Source: Clostridium formicaceticum (GTDB lineage: Bacteria; Bacillota; Clostridia; Peptostreptococcales; Natronincolaceae). From it: a DNA stretch of 64,000 nucleotides. The stretch lies in contig NZ_CP017603.1 of the NCBI RefSeq assembly GCF_001854185.1, positions 3,596,001 through 3,660,000 on the forward strand, in the 5' to 3' direction. Below the pieces are notes generated by a model. That model was given only the letters and a program-made list of their open reading frames with translations. It was not told the origin of the DNA and did no database searches. Positions 7,734-18,554 of the stretch are shown here, in pieces. How positions within the stretch are numbered: the first letter of the stretch is position 1; the number at the start of each line of letters is the position of its first letter. Position numbers and translations under genes: made by a program.

Positions 7734-9707
7734 CTATTTTAATTTTATATTTTTGCTATGTTTTTGACCATTTACAAAAAGTTCAAACTCTTCTTTTGGA
7801 TAGCCTGTGACAGGTATTGTTATTCTATTGCCTTCATTATCTACATTATGGCTCCTGTTGTATATTTCCCCTCCATCTGATACTCTCTTGATGACAAGTT
7901 CTACAATGCCTTTATGTCCTTGCAACTGTATCGTTACATTTTGAGTAGATAAATTTGTCGATGCACTTTGCTCTTCCTCCTGCCCTTCCTCAGGTTCATC
8001 TTCAGGTGGTGTTATATCCTCCGGTTCCTGTATCACTTCCGGTCCCCTACTGATGATTAAGTTCACAACAGTATTTTGAGATACTTGTGTTTCCGGTGGA
8101 ATACTTTGAAAGATCACAAGACCTTTTGCGTACTCATTACTATCTCCTTCTGAGACATTTCCTATTTCCAGTTGCTGTTGTCTTAGTATAGCCTCAGCAC
8201 GTTCTCTAGTTTCACCTATTAGAGTAGGCATTGAGAAAGTCACCACTTGCGGTCCCTTGCTAACAACATAATCAACCGTCGATCCTGCCGGTAGAGAAGA
8301 TCCTCCTCTAGGGTTTTGGTCTATTACAGTACCAATAGGAAATTCACTGAATTCTTCTCTTGGTGTCCCCGCCTTCAAACCTCTATTTGCCAGCAACAAG
8401 GGGACATTTACTGCATCTTCATGGATCAGATCTGGCACATTCGCCATATCGGGCCCTGCACTTACCACTACCCGAATTGTATAACCAGGCTTTACCTTCA
8501 TACCGGCATTGGTTTCTTGACTGATAATTTCATTTATTGGGGTCTCTGTAGTATGGGTAGATCTTTCTTCCAATTGTAACCCAAGTTCCTTCACGATTTC
8601 TCTGGCTTCCTCAATATTCTTACCTTCCAAGCCAGGAACTACTACTTCTTCTGTTCTAAAAAAGTTAAGGTTGCTTACATAAAAAAGTCCAAAGGTAAAC
8701 AACAGGGCTGCAATTAGAGCAGCTACAATTGCAGCGGCAATGACCAGCTTATTATTGCTTTTTTTACTTTTGGGTGCAGGTTTGGGTGCAGATACTTTGG
8801 GCACTTCAAAGTCTTCCTCCTTAATGCGGGGTATAATTTGTGTTGGTGAATCTTCATGATTTAACATCATTGTCATCTCATTATCAACAGCATCTTCCTT
8901 TAACTTACCCAGGCTCACGATTAAACTCTGAGCATTTTGATACCTAGAAGCCTGATCCTTCTGCATCAACTTTAATATAATTTCTTCTAAATTTTTAGAT
9001 ATTGCTGGATAAACTTCTGAAGGAGGAACTGGGTCCTGTTGAATGTGCTTTAAAGCCACCGTTATAGGACTGTCTCCTTCAAAAGGCACTGTTCCTGTAG
9101 CCATTTCATACATAACAATTCCCAATGAATATAAGTCTGATTTTTCGTCTATATAACCGCCTCTAGCCTGCTCTGGAGAAAAATAATGAACAGAGCCTAT
9201 AACACTGCCCATATTGGTTATGGTAGAAGAACTAGCAGCAATTGCAATACCAAAATCCGTTACTTTAGCTCTATTATCCTCTGTAATTAAAATATTATGG
9301 GGTTTAATATCCCTATGAATCACATGATTATAATGGGCATGTTGTAATGCTAGTGCAATCTGCTTTGTGTAATTAATAATCTCATTTAAGGTGAGGATAC
9401 CTTTTTCTTTTATTACTTCCTTCAGCGTTCTTCCTTTAACATATTCCATGACAATATAGTAAATATCATCTTCTTCCCCAACATCATATAGGTTTACAAT
9501 ATTGGGATGCGACAGACTTGCAGCAGCTTGAGACTCTCTTTTAAATTTTTCTATGATGTCTTTATCACTGGTAAACTCTGATCTTAATATTTTCACTGCT
9601 ACATATCTATTTAATAAATTACATTTGGCTTTGTAAACTAAAGCCATGCCGCCTCCGCCGACTTTTTCAACAATTTCATAGCGACCACCTAATATTTTGC
9701 CAATCAT
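7734..9707 (-). CDS. prkC: PASTA-domain serine/threonine protein kinase
   Basis: Membrane Hanks-type kinase that senses muropeptides and controls cell wall, growth and spore germination in relatives. Kinase domain with GGGGMALVYKA loop, AVKIL lysine, HRDIKPHNIL catalytic loop and DFG. A single membrane span near residue 330 (LVIAAAIVAALIAALLFTFG), then three extracellular PASTA repeats, an acidic linker and a short beta-rich tail. The frame opens at a GTG (9716) but the ATG at 9707 has AGGTG six bases before it. Paired with the phosphatase stp just upstream. Confidence 0.95.
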   Translation of the reverse strand: MIGKILGGRYEIVEKVGGGGMALVYKAKCNLLNRYVAVKILRSEFTSDKDIIEKFKRESQAAASLSHPNIVNLYDVGEEDDIYYIVMEYVKGRTLKEVIKEKGILTLNEIINYTKQIALALQHAHYNHVIHRDIKPHNILITEDNRAKVTDFGIAIAASSSTITNMGSVIGSVHYFSPEQARGGYIDEKSDLYSLGIVMYEMATGTVPFEGDSPITVALKHIQQDPVPPSEVYPAISKNLEEIILKLMQKDQASRYQNAQSLIVSLGKLKEDAVDNEMTMMLNHEDSPTQIIPRIKEEDFEVPKVSAPKPAPKSKKSNNKLVIAAAIVAALIAALLFTFGLFYVSNLNFFRTEEVVVPGLEGKNIEEAREIVKELGLQLEERSTHTTETPINEIISQETNAGMKVKPGYTIRVVVSAGPDMANVPDLIHEDAVNVPLLLANRGLKAGTPREEFSEFPIGTVIDQNPRGGSSLPAGSTVDYVVSKGPQVVTFSMPTLIGETRERAEAILRQQQLEIGNVSEGDSNEYAKGLVIFQSIPPETQVSQNTVVNLIISRGPEVIQEPEDITPPEDEPEEGQEEEQSASTNLSTQNVTIQLQGHKGIVELVIKRVSDGGEIYNRSHNVDNEGNRITIPVTGYPKEEFELFVNGQKHSKNIKLK

Positions 9708-9722
9708 ATTTTTCACCTACCT

Positions 9723-10457
9723 TCATACGGGCTTATCTTTTCCAATAAGCACTGTAATATTATCATATCCACCTCGTTGATTTGCTAAGGAAACTAACTC
9801 CTTACAGGTCTCCATACAATCCTTCAACGTTAATAATGCCTTCTCTAATTCATGCTTATCAACAAAATTTGTTAATCCATCTGTACATAATAAAAGAATA
9901 TCTCCTTCACAGAGATCCAGCGAAAAGATATCTACCTTTACCTTTTCACTGGTACCTAAAGACCTCGTTATGATATTTTTTTGAGGATGTTTCATAGCTT
10001 CTCGTTCTGTTATGCTACCATTTCTAACCAATTCTGCTACTAAGGAATGATCCTGTGTTACCTGCTCCAGCTCTCCCCCTCTTAAAACATACCCTCTACT
10101 ATCTCCTACATGACCTATATAGATCTTATTCCTAATAATCAAAGCCATGGTAACAGTGGTACCCATACCTTCACAATTAAAATCCTCTATCGATTTATTA
10201 TAGATTTCCTTATTTGCTCTATGAAAAGCCTCAAATATGATGCCTTCAATCGATGGCTTTTCCATGTCTTCTGTTATAAACTGACGAATATGATCCTTTA
10301 TTGTATTGATAGCTATAAAGCTTGCTACCTCGCCACTTTTATGCCCTCCCATGCCATCTGCCACCATATATAACTTTATATTTTTTTCATAAATGCAATA
10401 ATTATCTTCGTTCACTTCCCTTACTTTCCCAATATCAGTAATTGCTGCTACTGTCAC
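9723..10457 (-). CDS. stp: Stp1/PrpC-type PP2C serine/threonine phosphatase
   Basis: Metal-dependent phosphatase that opposes PrkC. PP2C marks: DIGKVREVNEDNY at the start, VADGMGGHKSGEVAS near 33, GTTVTMA, HVGDSRGYV near 116, DHSLVAELV, and LLLCTDGLTNFV near 188. GTG start behind GGAGGGGAG. 244 aa, normal for the family. Ends 16 bases before the prkC start, so the two are co-expressed. Confidence 0.95.
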   Translation of the reverse strand: MTVAAITDIGKVREVNEDNYCIYEKNIKLYMVADGMGGHKSGEVASFIAINTIKDHIRQFITEDMEKPSIEGIIFEAFHRANKEIYNKSIEDFNCEGMGTTVTMALIIRNKIYIGHVGDSRGYVLRGGELEQVTQDHSLVAELVRNGSITEREAMKHPQKNIITRSLGTSEKVKVDIFSLDLCEGDILLLCTDGLTNFVDKHELEKALLTLKDCMETCKELVSLANQRGGYDNITVLIGKDKPV

Positions 10458-10554
10458 TTGACTCCCCTCCCATCCGAATACATATTCGACATATTTATCT
10501 CAAACCCTCCACAAATTTACATCTCTATAGGTAATCATTTTTATCTTTAGCTAT

Positions 10555-11604
10555 CTATTGTTTTTCCTTAATTTTTTTATTTATATAATTATTTCTCAAC
10601 TGACCACAGGCTGCGTCAATATCCGCCCCCATTTCTCTCCTAATAGTGGCTTCAACCCCTTGGCTTTTTAAAACTTTCTGAAACCTTTTTACCTGCTCCT
10701 CCCGAGACTTTTCATACCTTGCCTCAGCTACAGTATTTACAGGGATGAGATTCACATAACAAAGCATTCCCTTCAATAGCTGGCCTAACTGCTTGGCATG
10801 CACTTCTTCATCATTTACTTCTTTTACTAAAGCATACTCGAAGGTAATTCTTCTGTTATTTTTCTGCAGATAATATTCACATGCCTCCATAAGTGCTTTA
10901 ATGGAATATTTTTTTGCAATGGGCATCATGATTTGCCTAGTTTCATCATTAGGCGCATGAAGCGATACAGCTAAATTAATAGGTATTTGTAAATCAGCTA
11001 ATTTTTTAATTTCAGGTACTAAGCCACATGTAGATAAAGTGATATGTCTATTACCAATATTCAGTCCACTCTCACTATTAACGATTTCTAAAAATTTCAT
11101 CACTTCTCTATAGTTATGCAGTGGTTCCCCACTACCCATCAAAACAATATTAGAGATTCTTTCTCCCAAGTCTTGCTGCATTTGCAAGATTTGATCTATC
11201 ATTTCTCCTGCTCTTAAATCCCTTATTAAGCCTCCAATGGTAGAAGCACAAAAACTACATCCCATGACACAACCTACTTGGGAAGAGATACAAGCGGTAA
11301 AGCCATGTTTGTACTTCATGACCACCCCCTCTATGATATTTTTATCCTCTAAAAGAAATAAATATTTTGTTGTACCATCTATTTTTGAAACCATCTTTTT
11401 TTCAATTTTAACATGGGTGATAAAGGTATTCTTCTGCAGTTTTTCTTTTAAGACTTTTCCTATATTTGTCATATCTTCCCATCGTTTTGCACCCTTATTC
11501 ACCCATTCAAAAATTTGCTTTCCCCTATACTTTTTTTCCCCCATTCCTTCTACTAAACTCTCAACTTCATCTATTGTTAAACTCAGTAAATCTATTTTTG
11601 TCAA
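10555..11604 (-). CDS. rlmN: 23S rRNA (adenine(2503)-C(2))-methyltransferase RlmN
   Basis: Radical-SAM enzyme that methylates A2503 of 23S rRNA and A37 of some tRNAs. The Fe-S motif CVMGCSFCAS lies near residue 112, GEPLHNY near 158, and the second catalytic cysteine is near the C terminus in DIDAACGQL. 349 aa, normal. TTG start behind AGGAGGTTTCTAA. Lies between rsmB and stp with short gaps, part of the priA-to-thiN run. Confidence 0.95.
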   Translation of the reverse strand: MTKIDLLSLTIDEVESLVEGMGEKKYRGKQIFEWVNKGAKRWEDMTNIGKVLKEKLQKNTFITHVKIEKKMVSKIDGTTKYLFLLEDKNIIEGVVMKYKHGFTACISSQVGCVMGCSFCASTIGGLIRDLRAGEMIDQILQMQQDLGERISNIVLMGSGEPLHNYREVMKFLEIVNSESGLNIGNRHITLSTCGLVPEIKKLADLQIPINLAVSLHAPNDETRQIMMPIAKKYSIKALMEACEYYLQKNNRRITFEYALVKEVNDEEVHAKQLGQLLKGMLCYVNLIPVNTVAEARYEKSREEQVKRFQKVLKSQGVEATIRREMGADIDAACGQLRNNYINKKIKEKQ

Positions 11605-11634
11605 TTAGAAACCTCCTAACATTTTACAACAAAT

Positions 11635-12972
11635 TTATTTTTTCCTCAACTTACAAATAAAAAATCCATCGGTGCCATGAATATTCGGGTATAATTGTAT
11701 CATTTTTTCTTTATGATTCCCTGGCAACATCCTTCCATATTGCTGACTTATATTGATTACTTCATAGTCAGAAGATAGGTTTAGAAATTTTTCTATGACT
11801 TTATCATTTTCATTGGGATCAATCGTACAAGTACTATAAAGTAGCTCTCCACCTGTTTTTACATATTTAGAAGCATTTATAAGAATTTTTAGCTGCATTT
11901 CTGTGATAACACGAATATCGTCAGCTTCTTTGCGATACTTAATTTCAGGCTTTCTTCTAATAATCCCTAATCCAGAACAAGGAGCGTCCACTAATACTTT
12001 GTCTGCTGCATTTAACAACTGATGATCTAAATCTTTGCCATTAAACTTTTCTACTTCTATAATATCTATATTCAGTCTTTTAGCGTTCTTTTCTATGAGA
12101 TTTAATTTATGAGAATGAATATCTCTAGCCAAAACTCTTCCTTTATTCTTCATTAATTGTGCTATATGGGTGGTTTTTCCTCCTGGAGCACTACATACAT
12201 CAATAACAAATTGATTTTCTTTTGGATCTAAAATTTTTGCCGCCAACATAGAACTAAAGTCCTGAATATGTATCAAACCTTTTTTATAAATGTCTAATAC
12301 CTCCAGTTCACTAAATCCACCCTCCACCATCAAAGCTTCTGAAATAAAAGGGCTTTTTTCCACCTTTATTTCATTTTCTAAAAGCAACTGTACAACCTCT
12401 TCTACATTAGTTTTCAAGATGTTAACCCTTATGCACAGCTTAGGGGTTTCATTATTGCTTTTTAAAAGACCTTCTGTAAAATCTTCAGAAAAATACTTTA
12501 AAAATCTTTCTACCATCCATTTAGGATGAGAATATTTTATCGATAGATATTTTGCAAGTTCTTTTTCCTTATTCGGCATTTTTATACTTTCTTTATTTCG
12601 AATAATACTTCTCAATACGCCATTGATAAACCCCGATGCTCTTTTACAATATTTTTTAGATAAATTCACCGACTCATTTACGGCCGCAAAATCTGGTACC
12701 TTGTCTAAAAAGAAAATTTGGTAAATACTAAGTCGAAGTAAATTTAATGTCCATGTATCCATCTTATTTAATTTAGTCGTAGAGAACTGTTGAAGAATAT
12801 AGTCAATAAATATGCAATTTTCTAAAGTTCCATAGACCAGTTCCGTAATAAAATTTCTATCTAATTTAGTATATTGTCCATGCTTTATTTCATGATTTAA
12901 GGCTATATTCGAATAAGCTTTTTCTACATCAATTTTATGTAAAACCTTTAGGGCACTTTCTCTAGCATTCAT
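11635..12972 (-). CDS. rsmB: 16S rRNA (cytosine(967)-C(5))-methyltransferase RsmB
   Basis: Makes m5C967 in 16S rRNA. An N-terminal NusB-like helical domain (residues 1-140) is followed by a Rossmann methyltransferase with SAM loop DVCSAPGGKTTH near 255, DAPCSGLG (proton-donor region) near 324 and the catalytic cysteine motif STCTIDPNEND near 376. 445 aa, normal. AGGAGG precedes the ATG. An intrinsic terminator lies between this gene and the Zn-peptidase gene upstream, so it may have its own promoter in 12973-13150, though I could not pick one. Confidence 0.95.
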   Translation of the reverse strand: MNARESALKVLHKIDVEKAYSNIALNHEIKHGQYTKLDRNFITELVYGTLENCIFIDYILQQFSTTKLNKMDTWTLNLLRLSIYQIFFLDKVPDFAAVNESVNLSKKYCKRASGFINGVLRSIIRNKESIKMPNKEKELAKYLSIKYSHPKWMVERFLKYFSEDFTEGLLKSNNETPKLCIRVNILKTNVEEVVQLLLENEIKVEKSPFISEALMVEGGFSELEVLDIYKKGLIHIQDFSSMLAAKILDPKENQFVIDVCSAPGGKTTHIAQLMKNKGRVLARDIHSHKLNLIEKNAKRLNIDIIEVEKFNGKDLDHQLLNAADKVLVDAPCSGLGIIRRKPEIKYRKEADDIRVITEMQLKILINASKYVKTGGELLYSTCTIDPNENDKVIEKFLNLSSDYEVINISQQYGRMLPGNHKEKMIQLYPNIHGTDGFFICKLRKK

Positions 12973-13144
12973 CCATTTTACCTCCTGTTTCTACTTATTA
13001 TATATCATTATAAAATTTATATAAATAAATTTAATCATGATATCTTTTATTTCTCCATATAGGTATACACCTTTAGACTTAAATTTTAATCTATGACGTC
13101 TCTACCGTTTTTCTCTACATCTACAAATTCATCTATTATTTTTG

Positions 13145-13177
13145 CCAAAAAAGTAAAGGCGTCTTTACGCCTTTACT
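13145..13177 (-). terminator. terminator after the Zn-peptidase gene
   Basis: Perfect 11-bp stem AGTAAAGGCGT (13152-13162) / ACGCCTTTACT (13167-13177) with a 4-base loop and six T on the minus strand. It overlaps the stop codon of the gene it ends. Confidence 0.88.
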
Positions 13178-13862
13178 AACTTCTCCTATTTCTAATGGCT
13201 ATCAACCTAAATAGTTGCGCTAAGGCAGTTGCCATTGCTGCTACATAAGTTAACGCCGCTGCTTTCAGTACTTTTTGAGAAGATCCAATCTCCTGGCTTG
13301 TAATAAAACCATTGCTATCTAGCAATCTTAAAGCCCTGCTACTGGCATTAAATTCTACAGGCAGTGTTACCACTTGAAACAATACTGCTGCTGTATAAAG
13401 TAAAATCCCCAAATCTATCAAGCTTAACGCATTAAAGATAAAACCACCAAACACGAAAATCCATGCTACTGAAGAACCAAAGCTTGCTATAGGAAAAATA
13501 GCGTTTCTAAAGCTTAAGGGGACATAGCCTCTAGCATGTTGTATAGCATGACCTACTTCATGGGCTGCAACGCTGACGGAGGCAATAGAGTTGCCATAAT
13601 ACACCTCTCTAGATAATCTTAATGTCCTATTTCTTGGATCATAGTGATCTGATAAATAACCCTTAGCCATTTCAACCGGCACATCTCTTAAGCCATTTTG
13701 ATCTAAGATGCTTCTAGCTACATCATAACCAGAGTAACCCTTCCGAGTAGGCACTCTCAGGTATTTATTAAAGGTTGATTTCACTTTGCTTTGTGCATAT
13801 AAAGCAAAAATAATTGCTGGAATTAAAAATACTATTGTAGAATCACCAAGACCATATAACAT
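13176..13862 (-). CDS. YugP-type neutral zinc metallopeptidase
   Basis: Putative membrane metalloprotease of the Zn_peptidase_2 (YugP) family, function poorly known. The active-site motif AAHEVGHAIQH (HEVGH) is near residue 103. Hydrophobic segments occur at residues 8-24, around 125-170 and at the C-terminal third. 228 aa, usual length. Near the middle of the long minus-strand run, between DUF116 and rsmB, a neighbourhood seen in many clostridia. Confidence 0.9.
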   Translation of the reverse strand: MLYGLGDSTIVFLIPAIIFALYAQSKVKSTFNKYLRVPTRKGYSGYDVARSILDQNGLRDVPVEMAKGYLSDHYDPRNRTLRLSREVYYGNSIASVSVAAHEVGHAIQHARGYVPLSFRNAIFPIASFGSSVAWIFVFGGFIFNALSLIDLGILLYTAAVLFQVVTLPVEFNASSRALRLLDSNGFITSQEIGSSQKVLKAAALTYVAAMATALAQLFRLIAIRNRRS

Positions 13863-13868
13863 ATCCCA

Positions 13869-14642
13869 TCACTCCTTTATAAAGTGTAAAATTGCCTTCT
13901 CCACTTCTTCTATATCCACCTGTGTGTTGATACAGGGGCCTTGTGGCCTTTTATTGATAATCGCCAGTATTGGTATTTTTTTCACATCCATTAACCCGCT
14001 GAACAAATCTCGCTCACAAGCAATAGCAATCACTGCTTTAGGTCTTATCTCCACAATTGTTTTTCTTGCTAAAGTTCCTCCTGTAACAAGATGAAAATGT
14101 GTCTTGTATCTTTCTTTTAATAAGATTAACTGGTCTACATCACAACCTCCACACCGTTTACAATTATAGATATCATTTGTAATTTTGTGGGGACAGGAGG
14201 ACTTTTGAATACAATGGGGTGTTAGAATTAATATTTCCTCCCCTTTAAAATCATATACGCCATTAAAAATTAACCGATTGTTCAAATCTGTATAGGCTTT
14301 TCTAATCATATTTTTGTCATATTTTAAAACTTTCCCTAAGCCTATGATGAAAGGATAAGAAAAACTTATAAAGTTTTCCATTACTGTCTTGACAATAGAA
14401 GGTATTCTTTTATCGTACCATAACATCATCATGGCAAAAATCGTTAACCCTATCGATACACCAACAATTAGTAATAGTAGCATACTACTAAACACCATAA
14501 ATTGATAAAAAAACGTACTCCCTTTGAAGGATAGCCAAAGCAAGAAACCTAGCAGGATTAGTACAGATATCAACATAATTACTAATAAAAACGTAAATAT
14601 TTTTCTCGAACTATCTTTTGTAAAACCCTTATTTAACTCCAT
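13869..14642 (-). CDS. DUF116 domain membrane protein
   Basis: Protein of unknown function, 257 aa. Two N-terminal membrane segments (about 17-38 and 47-75). The soluble domain is rich in cysteines: HCIQKSSCPHK and CKRCGGCD look like a metal or Fe-S site, with CERDLF and GPCINTQVD later. DUF116 genes sit beside fmt and def across clostridia, which hints at a link to translation start or formyl-Met handling, but that is inference only. The start lies 1 base after fmt ends. Confidence 0.85.
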   Translation of the reverse strand: MELNKGFTKDSSRKIFTFLLVIMLISVLILLGFLLWLSFKGSTFFYQFMVFSSMLLLLIVGVSIGLTIFAMMMLWYDKRIPSIVKTVMENFISFSYPFIIGLGKVLKYDKNMIRKAYTDLNNRLIFNGVYDFKGEEILILTPHCIQKSSCPHKITNDIYNCKRCGGCDVDQLILLKERYKTHFHLVTGGTLARKTIVEIRPKAVIAIACERDLFSGLMDVKKIPILAIINKRPQGPCINTQVDIEEVEKAILHFIKE

Positions 14643-14643
14643 G

Positions 14644-15579
14644 CTATTCTTTACCTAATAGGATATTTTTTTCTATCGTGTTCCCTACTAAAAAATCTTT
14701 GACTGCTAAACGTTTCCCACCACTAAACTGTAGTTCCTCTATCACCAATAGGTTTTTCCCCGTACCTACGTAAATTTTATCCTTCTTTACTTCTATAATT
14801 TTGCCTGGTTGATGACTTGCATTGCTAACCTCTACACTACTTTTCCAGATTTTCATGATTTTCCCTAAATAAGTAGTATAGGCCATTGGCCATGGAATTG
14901 TCCCTCTTATTAAGTTATGAATTTCTCCAGCGGTTTTATGCCATTGAATTTCTCCTAATTCCTTCGTCAACATAGGCGCATAAGTGGATAATTCTTCCTT
15001 TTGTTTTTCCCGAGGTGCATTTCCCCGCTCTATCTGTAGTAAAGTTTCTTTAAGAAGCCTACCACCTATAAGTGCCAATCGATCATGAAGCTCTCCAGCT
15101 GTTTCATCTTCCCCTATAGGAACTTCTTCTTTTAAAATCATATCCCCTGTGTCTAAGCCTTCCTCCATGTACATGGTGGTAATCCCAGTTGTTTTTTCCC
15201 CATGAATAATTGCCCATTGAATAGGGCCTGCACCCCTATACTTTGGTAAAAGTGAGGCATGAACGTTAATGCAACCTAAAGCCGGTATCTGTAATATTTC
15301 CTTTGTAAGGATCTGCCCATAGGCCACCACTACAATGACATCAGGACACATTTCCTTAATAGCTTCTACTACCCCTATATCTTTTAAGGAGTTAGGTTGA
15401 AACACTTCCAAATGATTCTCTAAAGCTTTTTCCTTTACTGGGGGCATTGTTAACTTCTTACCTCTTCCCTTTGGTCTATCTGGTTGGGTAAAAACACCTA
15501 CAATATGATGCTCCTCTTTTACCAACGCTTCTAAAGATGGTACTGCAAAATCTGGTGTGCCCATAAAAACGATCCTCAT
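14644..15579 (-). CDS. fmt: methionyl-tRNA formyltransferase
   Basis: Formylates initiator Met-tRNA with 10-formyl-tetrahydrofolate. Begins MRIVFMGTPDFAVPSL. The folate site HASLLPKYRGAGPIQWAI is near residue 107 and the catalytic aspartate is in EEGLDTGDM. C-terminal OB-like tRNA-binding domain from about 205. Upstream GTG and ATG codons exist at 15588 and 15585, but GAGG is 8 bases before the ATG at 15579. Partner of def, 11 bases away. Confidence 0.96.
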   Translation of the reverse strand: MRIVFMGTPDFAVPSLEALVKEEHHIVGVFTQPDRPKGRGKKLTMPPVKEKALENHLEVFQPNSLKDIGVVEAIKEMCPDVIVVVAYGQILTKEILQIPALGCINVHASLLPKYRGAGPIQWAIIHGEKTTGITTMYMEEGLDTGDMILKEEVPIGEDETAGELHDRLALIGGRLLKETLLQIERGNAPREKQKEELSTYAPMLTKELGEIQWHKTAGEIHNLIRGTIPWPMAYTTYLGKIMKIWKSSVEVSNASHQPGKIIEVKKDKIYVGTGKNLLVIEELQFSGGKRLAVKDFLVGNTIEKNILLGKE

Positions 15580-15590
15580 CGTCATCACCT

Positions 15591-16034
15591 CTACTCATCC
15601 TTTATTCTGTCTATAAATAAAATTCCGTTTAAATGATCGATCTCATGACATAAAGCTCTAGCCAACAAGCCACTACCCTCTATTAAAACCTCTTGACCAT
15701 TTCTATCCAAGCCCTTGACCTTCACTGTTTTAGGACGTATCACATCGCCGGATTCCGTAGGAAGACTTAGACATCCTTCAACTTCACACTGGGTTCCTGC
15801 CTCTTCTACGATTTCAGGATTGATTAGTTCTATCAACCCTTCCCCAATATCAATAACAATCACCCTCTTTAAAATTCCTATTTGTGGAGCAGCTAAACCA
15901 ATTCCCTCAGCATCATACATGGTTTCTATCATATCATCTATTAGTATATGGATTCTTTCATCAATTTTGTCTACTTGTTTTGATAACTTTCTTAAAACTG
16001 GATCATCATCTTGCCTAATTATTCTAATCGCCAT
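15591..16034 (-). CDS. def: peptide deformylase
   Basis: Removes the N-formyl group from new proteins. The three family motifs are intact: GIGLAAPQ near residue 44, EGCLSLP near 88 (metal-binding Cys) and HEIDH near 130 (metal-binding His pair and catalytic Glu). 147 aa, a short type-1-like form. Sits between priA and fmt, the classic order. Confidence 0.97.
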   Translation of the reverse strand: MAIRIIRQDDDPVLRKLSKQVDKIDERIHILIDDMIETMYDAEGIGLAAPQIGILKRVIVIDIGEGLIELINPEIVEEAGTQCEVEGCLSLPTESGDVIRPKTVKVKGLDRNGQEVLIEGSGLLARALCHEIDHLNGILFIDRIKDE

Positions 16035-16053
16035 ATTTTCCCTCCTAATCTGT

Positions 16054-18540
16054 TTATAGAATATATAATGGGTCTATATCAATTCCCACCGTAACCCTTG
16101 CAGGTACAAATTTTTGCCTATTATCTATTAGTAAGTACTTGACAATAGATTTTAATAATGTATAAGGAACTTCATGATTCTTTAGCAATACTTGGTACCT
16201 ATATCTCTCCTTCACTTTTGCTATGATAGCAGGATTAGGACCTAGCACAATTTCATCATATGCAGTATAACCCTTAGCCTTTAATATATATTTTATATTA
16301 TTTGTAATTTTTTGCGAAATAGTGTGTACTTCTTCTAAATTTTTACTACTAAAACTAATATGAATCAATTGTACAAAGGGTGGATAGAGAAATTCCCTTC
16401 TAAGATTTAGTTCCTCATCATAAAAGCTGCTATAATCATGCTTAGAAGCTGCAGCAATACTATAGTGTTCAGGGTTAAAGGTTTGAAGAATTACTTTTCC
16501 CTTTTCTAGACCTCTCCCAGCCCTTCCTGCCACCTGAGTAATTAATTGAAAAGTCTTTTCAGAAGCCCTAAAATCCGGTAAATTTAGTGTTGCATCAGCG
16601 CCTATAATCCCAACTAAGGTTACATTAGGAAAATCCAATCCCTTTGAAATCATTTGTGTGCCTATAAGTATATTTATTTTTTCCTTTTTAAAATCTTCTA
16701 GGATTCTTTGATGGGCACCTTTTACACTTGTTGAATCCATATCCATCCTTCCAATAACAGCCTGTGGAAAATAAGAGGTTATTAAATCTTCTATTTTTTG
16801 AGTTCCTGTACCAAAATAGTTGATTTGAGAATCGCCACAAGAGGGACAGATACTAGGTTCACCTTCTTTTTCACCACAGTAATGACACTGCAAATTTTTC
16901 ATGGTTCTATGATAAGTCATAGCAATATCACAGCGTCTACATTTTACTACATAACCGCACTGAGGACAAGAAATAAAAGTAGCATAGCCTCTTCTATTAA
17001 GAAATAATATAGTTTGTTTTTTACTTTTCAAGTTTTCTTCTATTAAGGCATACAACTTCCTGCTCAAAATATTTTTATTGCCTTGATCCAATTCTTCCCT
17101 CATATCAATAATCTCTACTTCTGGCAAAGTAGCGCTAGTAGCTCTTTTTGTCAAAGTAAACAAGGAAAAATCCCCTTTACTTCCTTTATAATAACTCTCA
17201 ATAGAAGGCGTAGCTGAGCCTAAAACAACAATAGCCCCTTCTTCTTTGCCTCGATAGTTTGCTACTTCAACAGCATGGTACTTAGGATTGGTTTCAGATT
17301 TGTAAGTATGTTCGTGTTCCTCATCCACGATAATTATTCCGAGATTTTTAAGGGGGGCAAATATCGCAGATCTAGCACCTATGACAATATTTACTTTTCC
17401 TTCGATTATCTTTCTCCACTCATCAAACCGCTCTCCCTCTGATAGATTACTATGAAGTACAGCAATTCCTTCTCCAAATCTTCCATAAAATCTTTCTACC
17501 GTCTGAGGGGTTAAAGCAATTTCAGGTACTAGAATGATCCCTTGCTTCCCTTTTTTTAAAGTTTCTTCCATAAGCTGCAGGTAAATTTCTGTTTTCCCAC
17601 TGCCAGTAATGCCATGTATTAAAAAAGTCTTGGTCTTATCCTGCTGAATATAAGTTGTGATTTCTTGAATTACTTCTTTTTGCTCTATATTTGGTATCAT
17701 TTTAGGTAAACTTTCAAATTTAATATTTTTATAAGGCTCCCGCTTATACTCCTGATCTATTAGCAGGATATAACCTTTGTTTACTAAACTATTTAAAGGC
17801 GCTCTCGTGATTTTAAGTAAGTCTATTAATTCTCTAACAGTACACATTTTATGCTGTTTTAGAAATAATATGATTTCTCGTTGTTTTTTTGCATTTTTCA
17901 AGGTATTTATTATAGGCTCGATCTCATCTTCTTCTAAATTTAGTTTTGCATACTGCTGGGTTTGTACTTTTACTCTAGAAGAAATGTCATATTCTATTTG
18001 AATGATTTTTTTTTCCTCCAGCAATTTTAGCATACTACTAAGATTTTTTATAGCAAGTCTGCTATATAGTTTCTCTAAAGTAGCCTTGCCTCCTAAACTT
18101 TTTAATGTGCGTAAAAGTTCTATTTGATTTTTAGACTTACTACCGATACTTTTTTCCCAGTCCTCCTCTATTAAATGCAGCACTTTTTTTTCTATATTTA
18201 CGATACCGGCGGGAATAATGCAATGAATCGCATCTATATACTTACAGAGATATTTATTTTTCAACCAAACAATTAACTTAATTTGTTTTTTATCCAGTAT
18301 AGCTTCATCTTCTATGGGATAAAGAAGTTCCTTTAATGAATACTGGAGTTCCTCTACTACTTTTATATTTAATATATAAGCTTCTAATCTTTTATTTCCC
18401 ATCCCAAAGGGCACCATAACCCTCATACCCTCTTTTATTGTTTCCAGCAGGTGTTCTGGAATTTTATAGTCAAATATTTTATCCATCTGTAGGCTCGTAT
18501 GATTTACAATAACTTGAGCTACATGAATTGGTTCCTTCAC
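16054..18540 (-). CDS. priA: primosomal protein N' (PriA helicase)
   Basis: 3'-5' helicase that restarts collapsed replication forks and loads the replisome. N-terminal DNA-binding domain, then a helicase core with Walker [12 protein letters not shown] near residue 310 and the DEEH box near 405. A double zinc site ([13 protein letters not shown] then [17 protein letters not shown]) is near 535-575, then helicase C with RAGRGLEKG. 828 aa. An AGGAGGTGATG site precedes the start. First gene of the long minus-strand run that ends at thiN. Confidence 0.96.
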   Translation of the reverse strand: MKEPIHVAQVIVNHTSLQMDKIFDYKIPEHLLETIKEGMRVMVPFGMGNKRLEAYILNIKVVEELQYSLKELLYPIEDEAILDKKQIKLIVWLKNKYLCKYIDAIHCIIPAGIVNIEKKVLHLIEEDWEKSIGSKSKNQIELLRTLKSLGGKATLEKLYSRLAIKNLSSMLKLLEEKKIIQIEYDISSRVKVQTQQYAKLNLEEDEIEPIINTLKNAKKQREIILFLKQHKMCTVRELIDLLKITRAPLNSLVNKGYILLIDQEYKREPYKNIKFESLPKMIPNIEQKEVIQEITTYIQQDKTKTFLIHGITGSGKTEIYLQLMEETLKKGKQGIILVPEIALTPQTVERFYGRFGEGIAVLHSNLSEGERFDEWRKIIEGKVNIVIGARSAIFAPLKNLGIIIVDEEHEHTYKSETNPKYHAVEVANYRGKEEGAIVVLGSATPSIESYYKGSKGDFSLFTLTKRATSATLPEVEIIDMREELDQGNKNILSRKLYALIEENLKSKKQTILFLNRRGYATFISCPQCGYVVKCRRCDIAMTYHRTMKNLQCHYCGEKEGEPSICPSCGDSQINYFGTGTQKIEDLITSYFPQAVIGRMDMDSTSVKGAHQRILEDFKKEKINILIGTQMISKGLDFPNVTLVGIIGADATLNLPDFRASEKTFQLITQVAGRAGRGLEKGKVILQTFNPEHYSIAAASKHDYSSFYDEELNLRREFLYPPFVQLIHISFSSKNLEEVHTISQKITNNIKYILKAKGYTAYDEIVLGPNPAIIAKVKERYRYQVLLKNHEVPYTLLKSIVKYLLIDNRQKFVPARVTVGIDIDPLYIL

Positions 18541-18554
18541 TCCATCACCTCCTG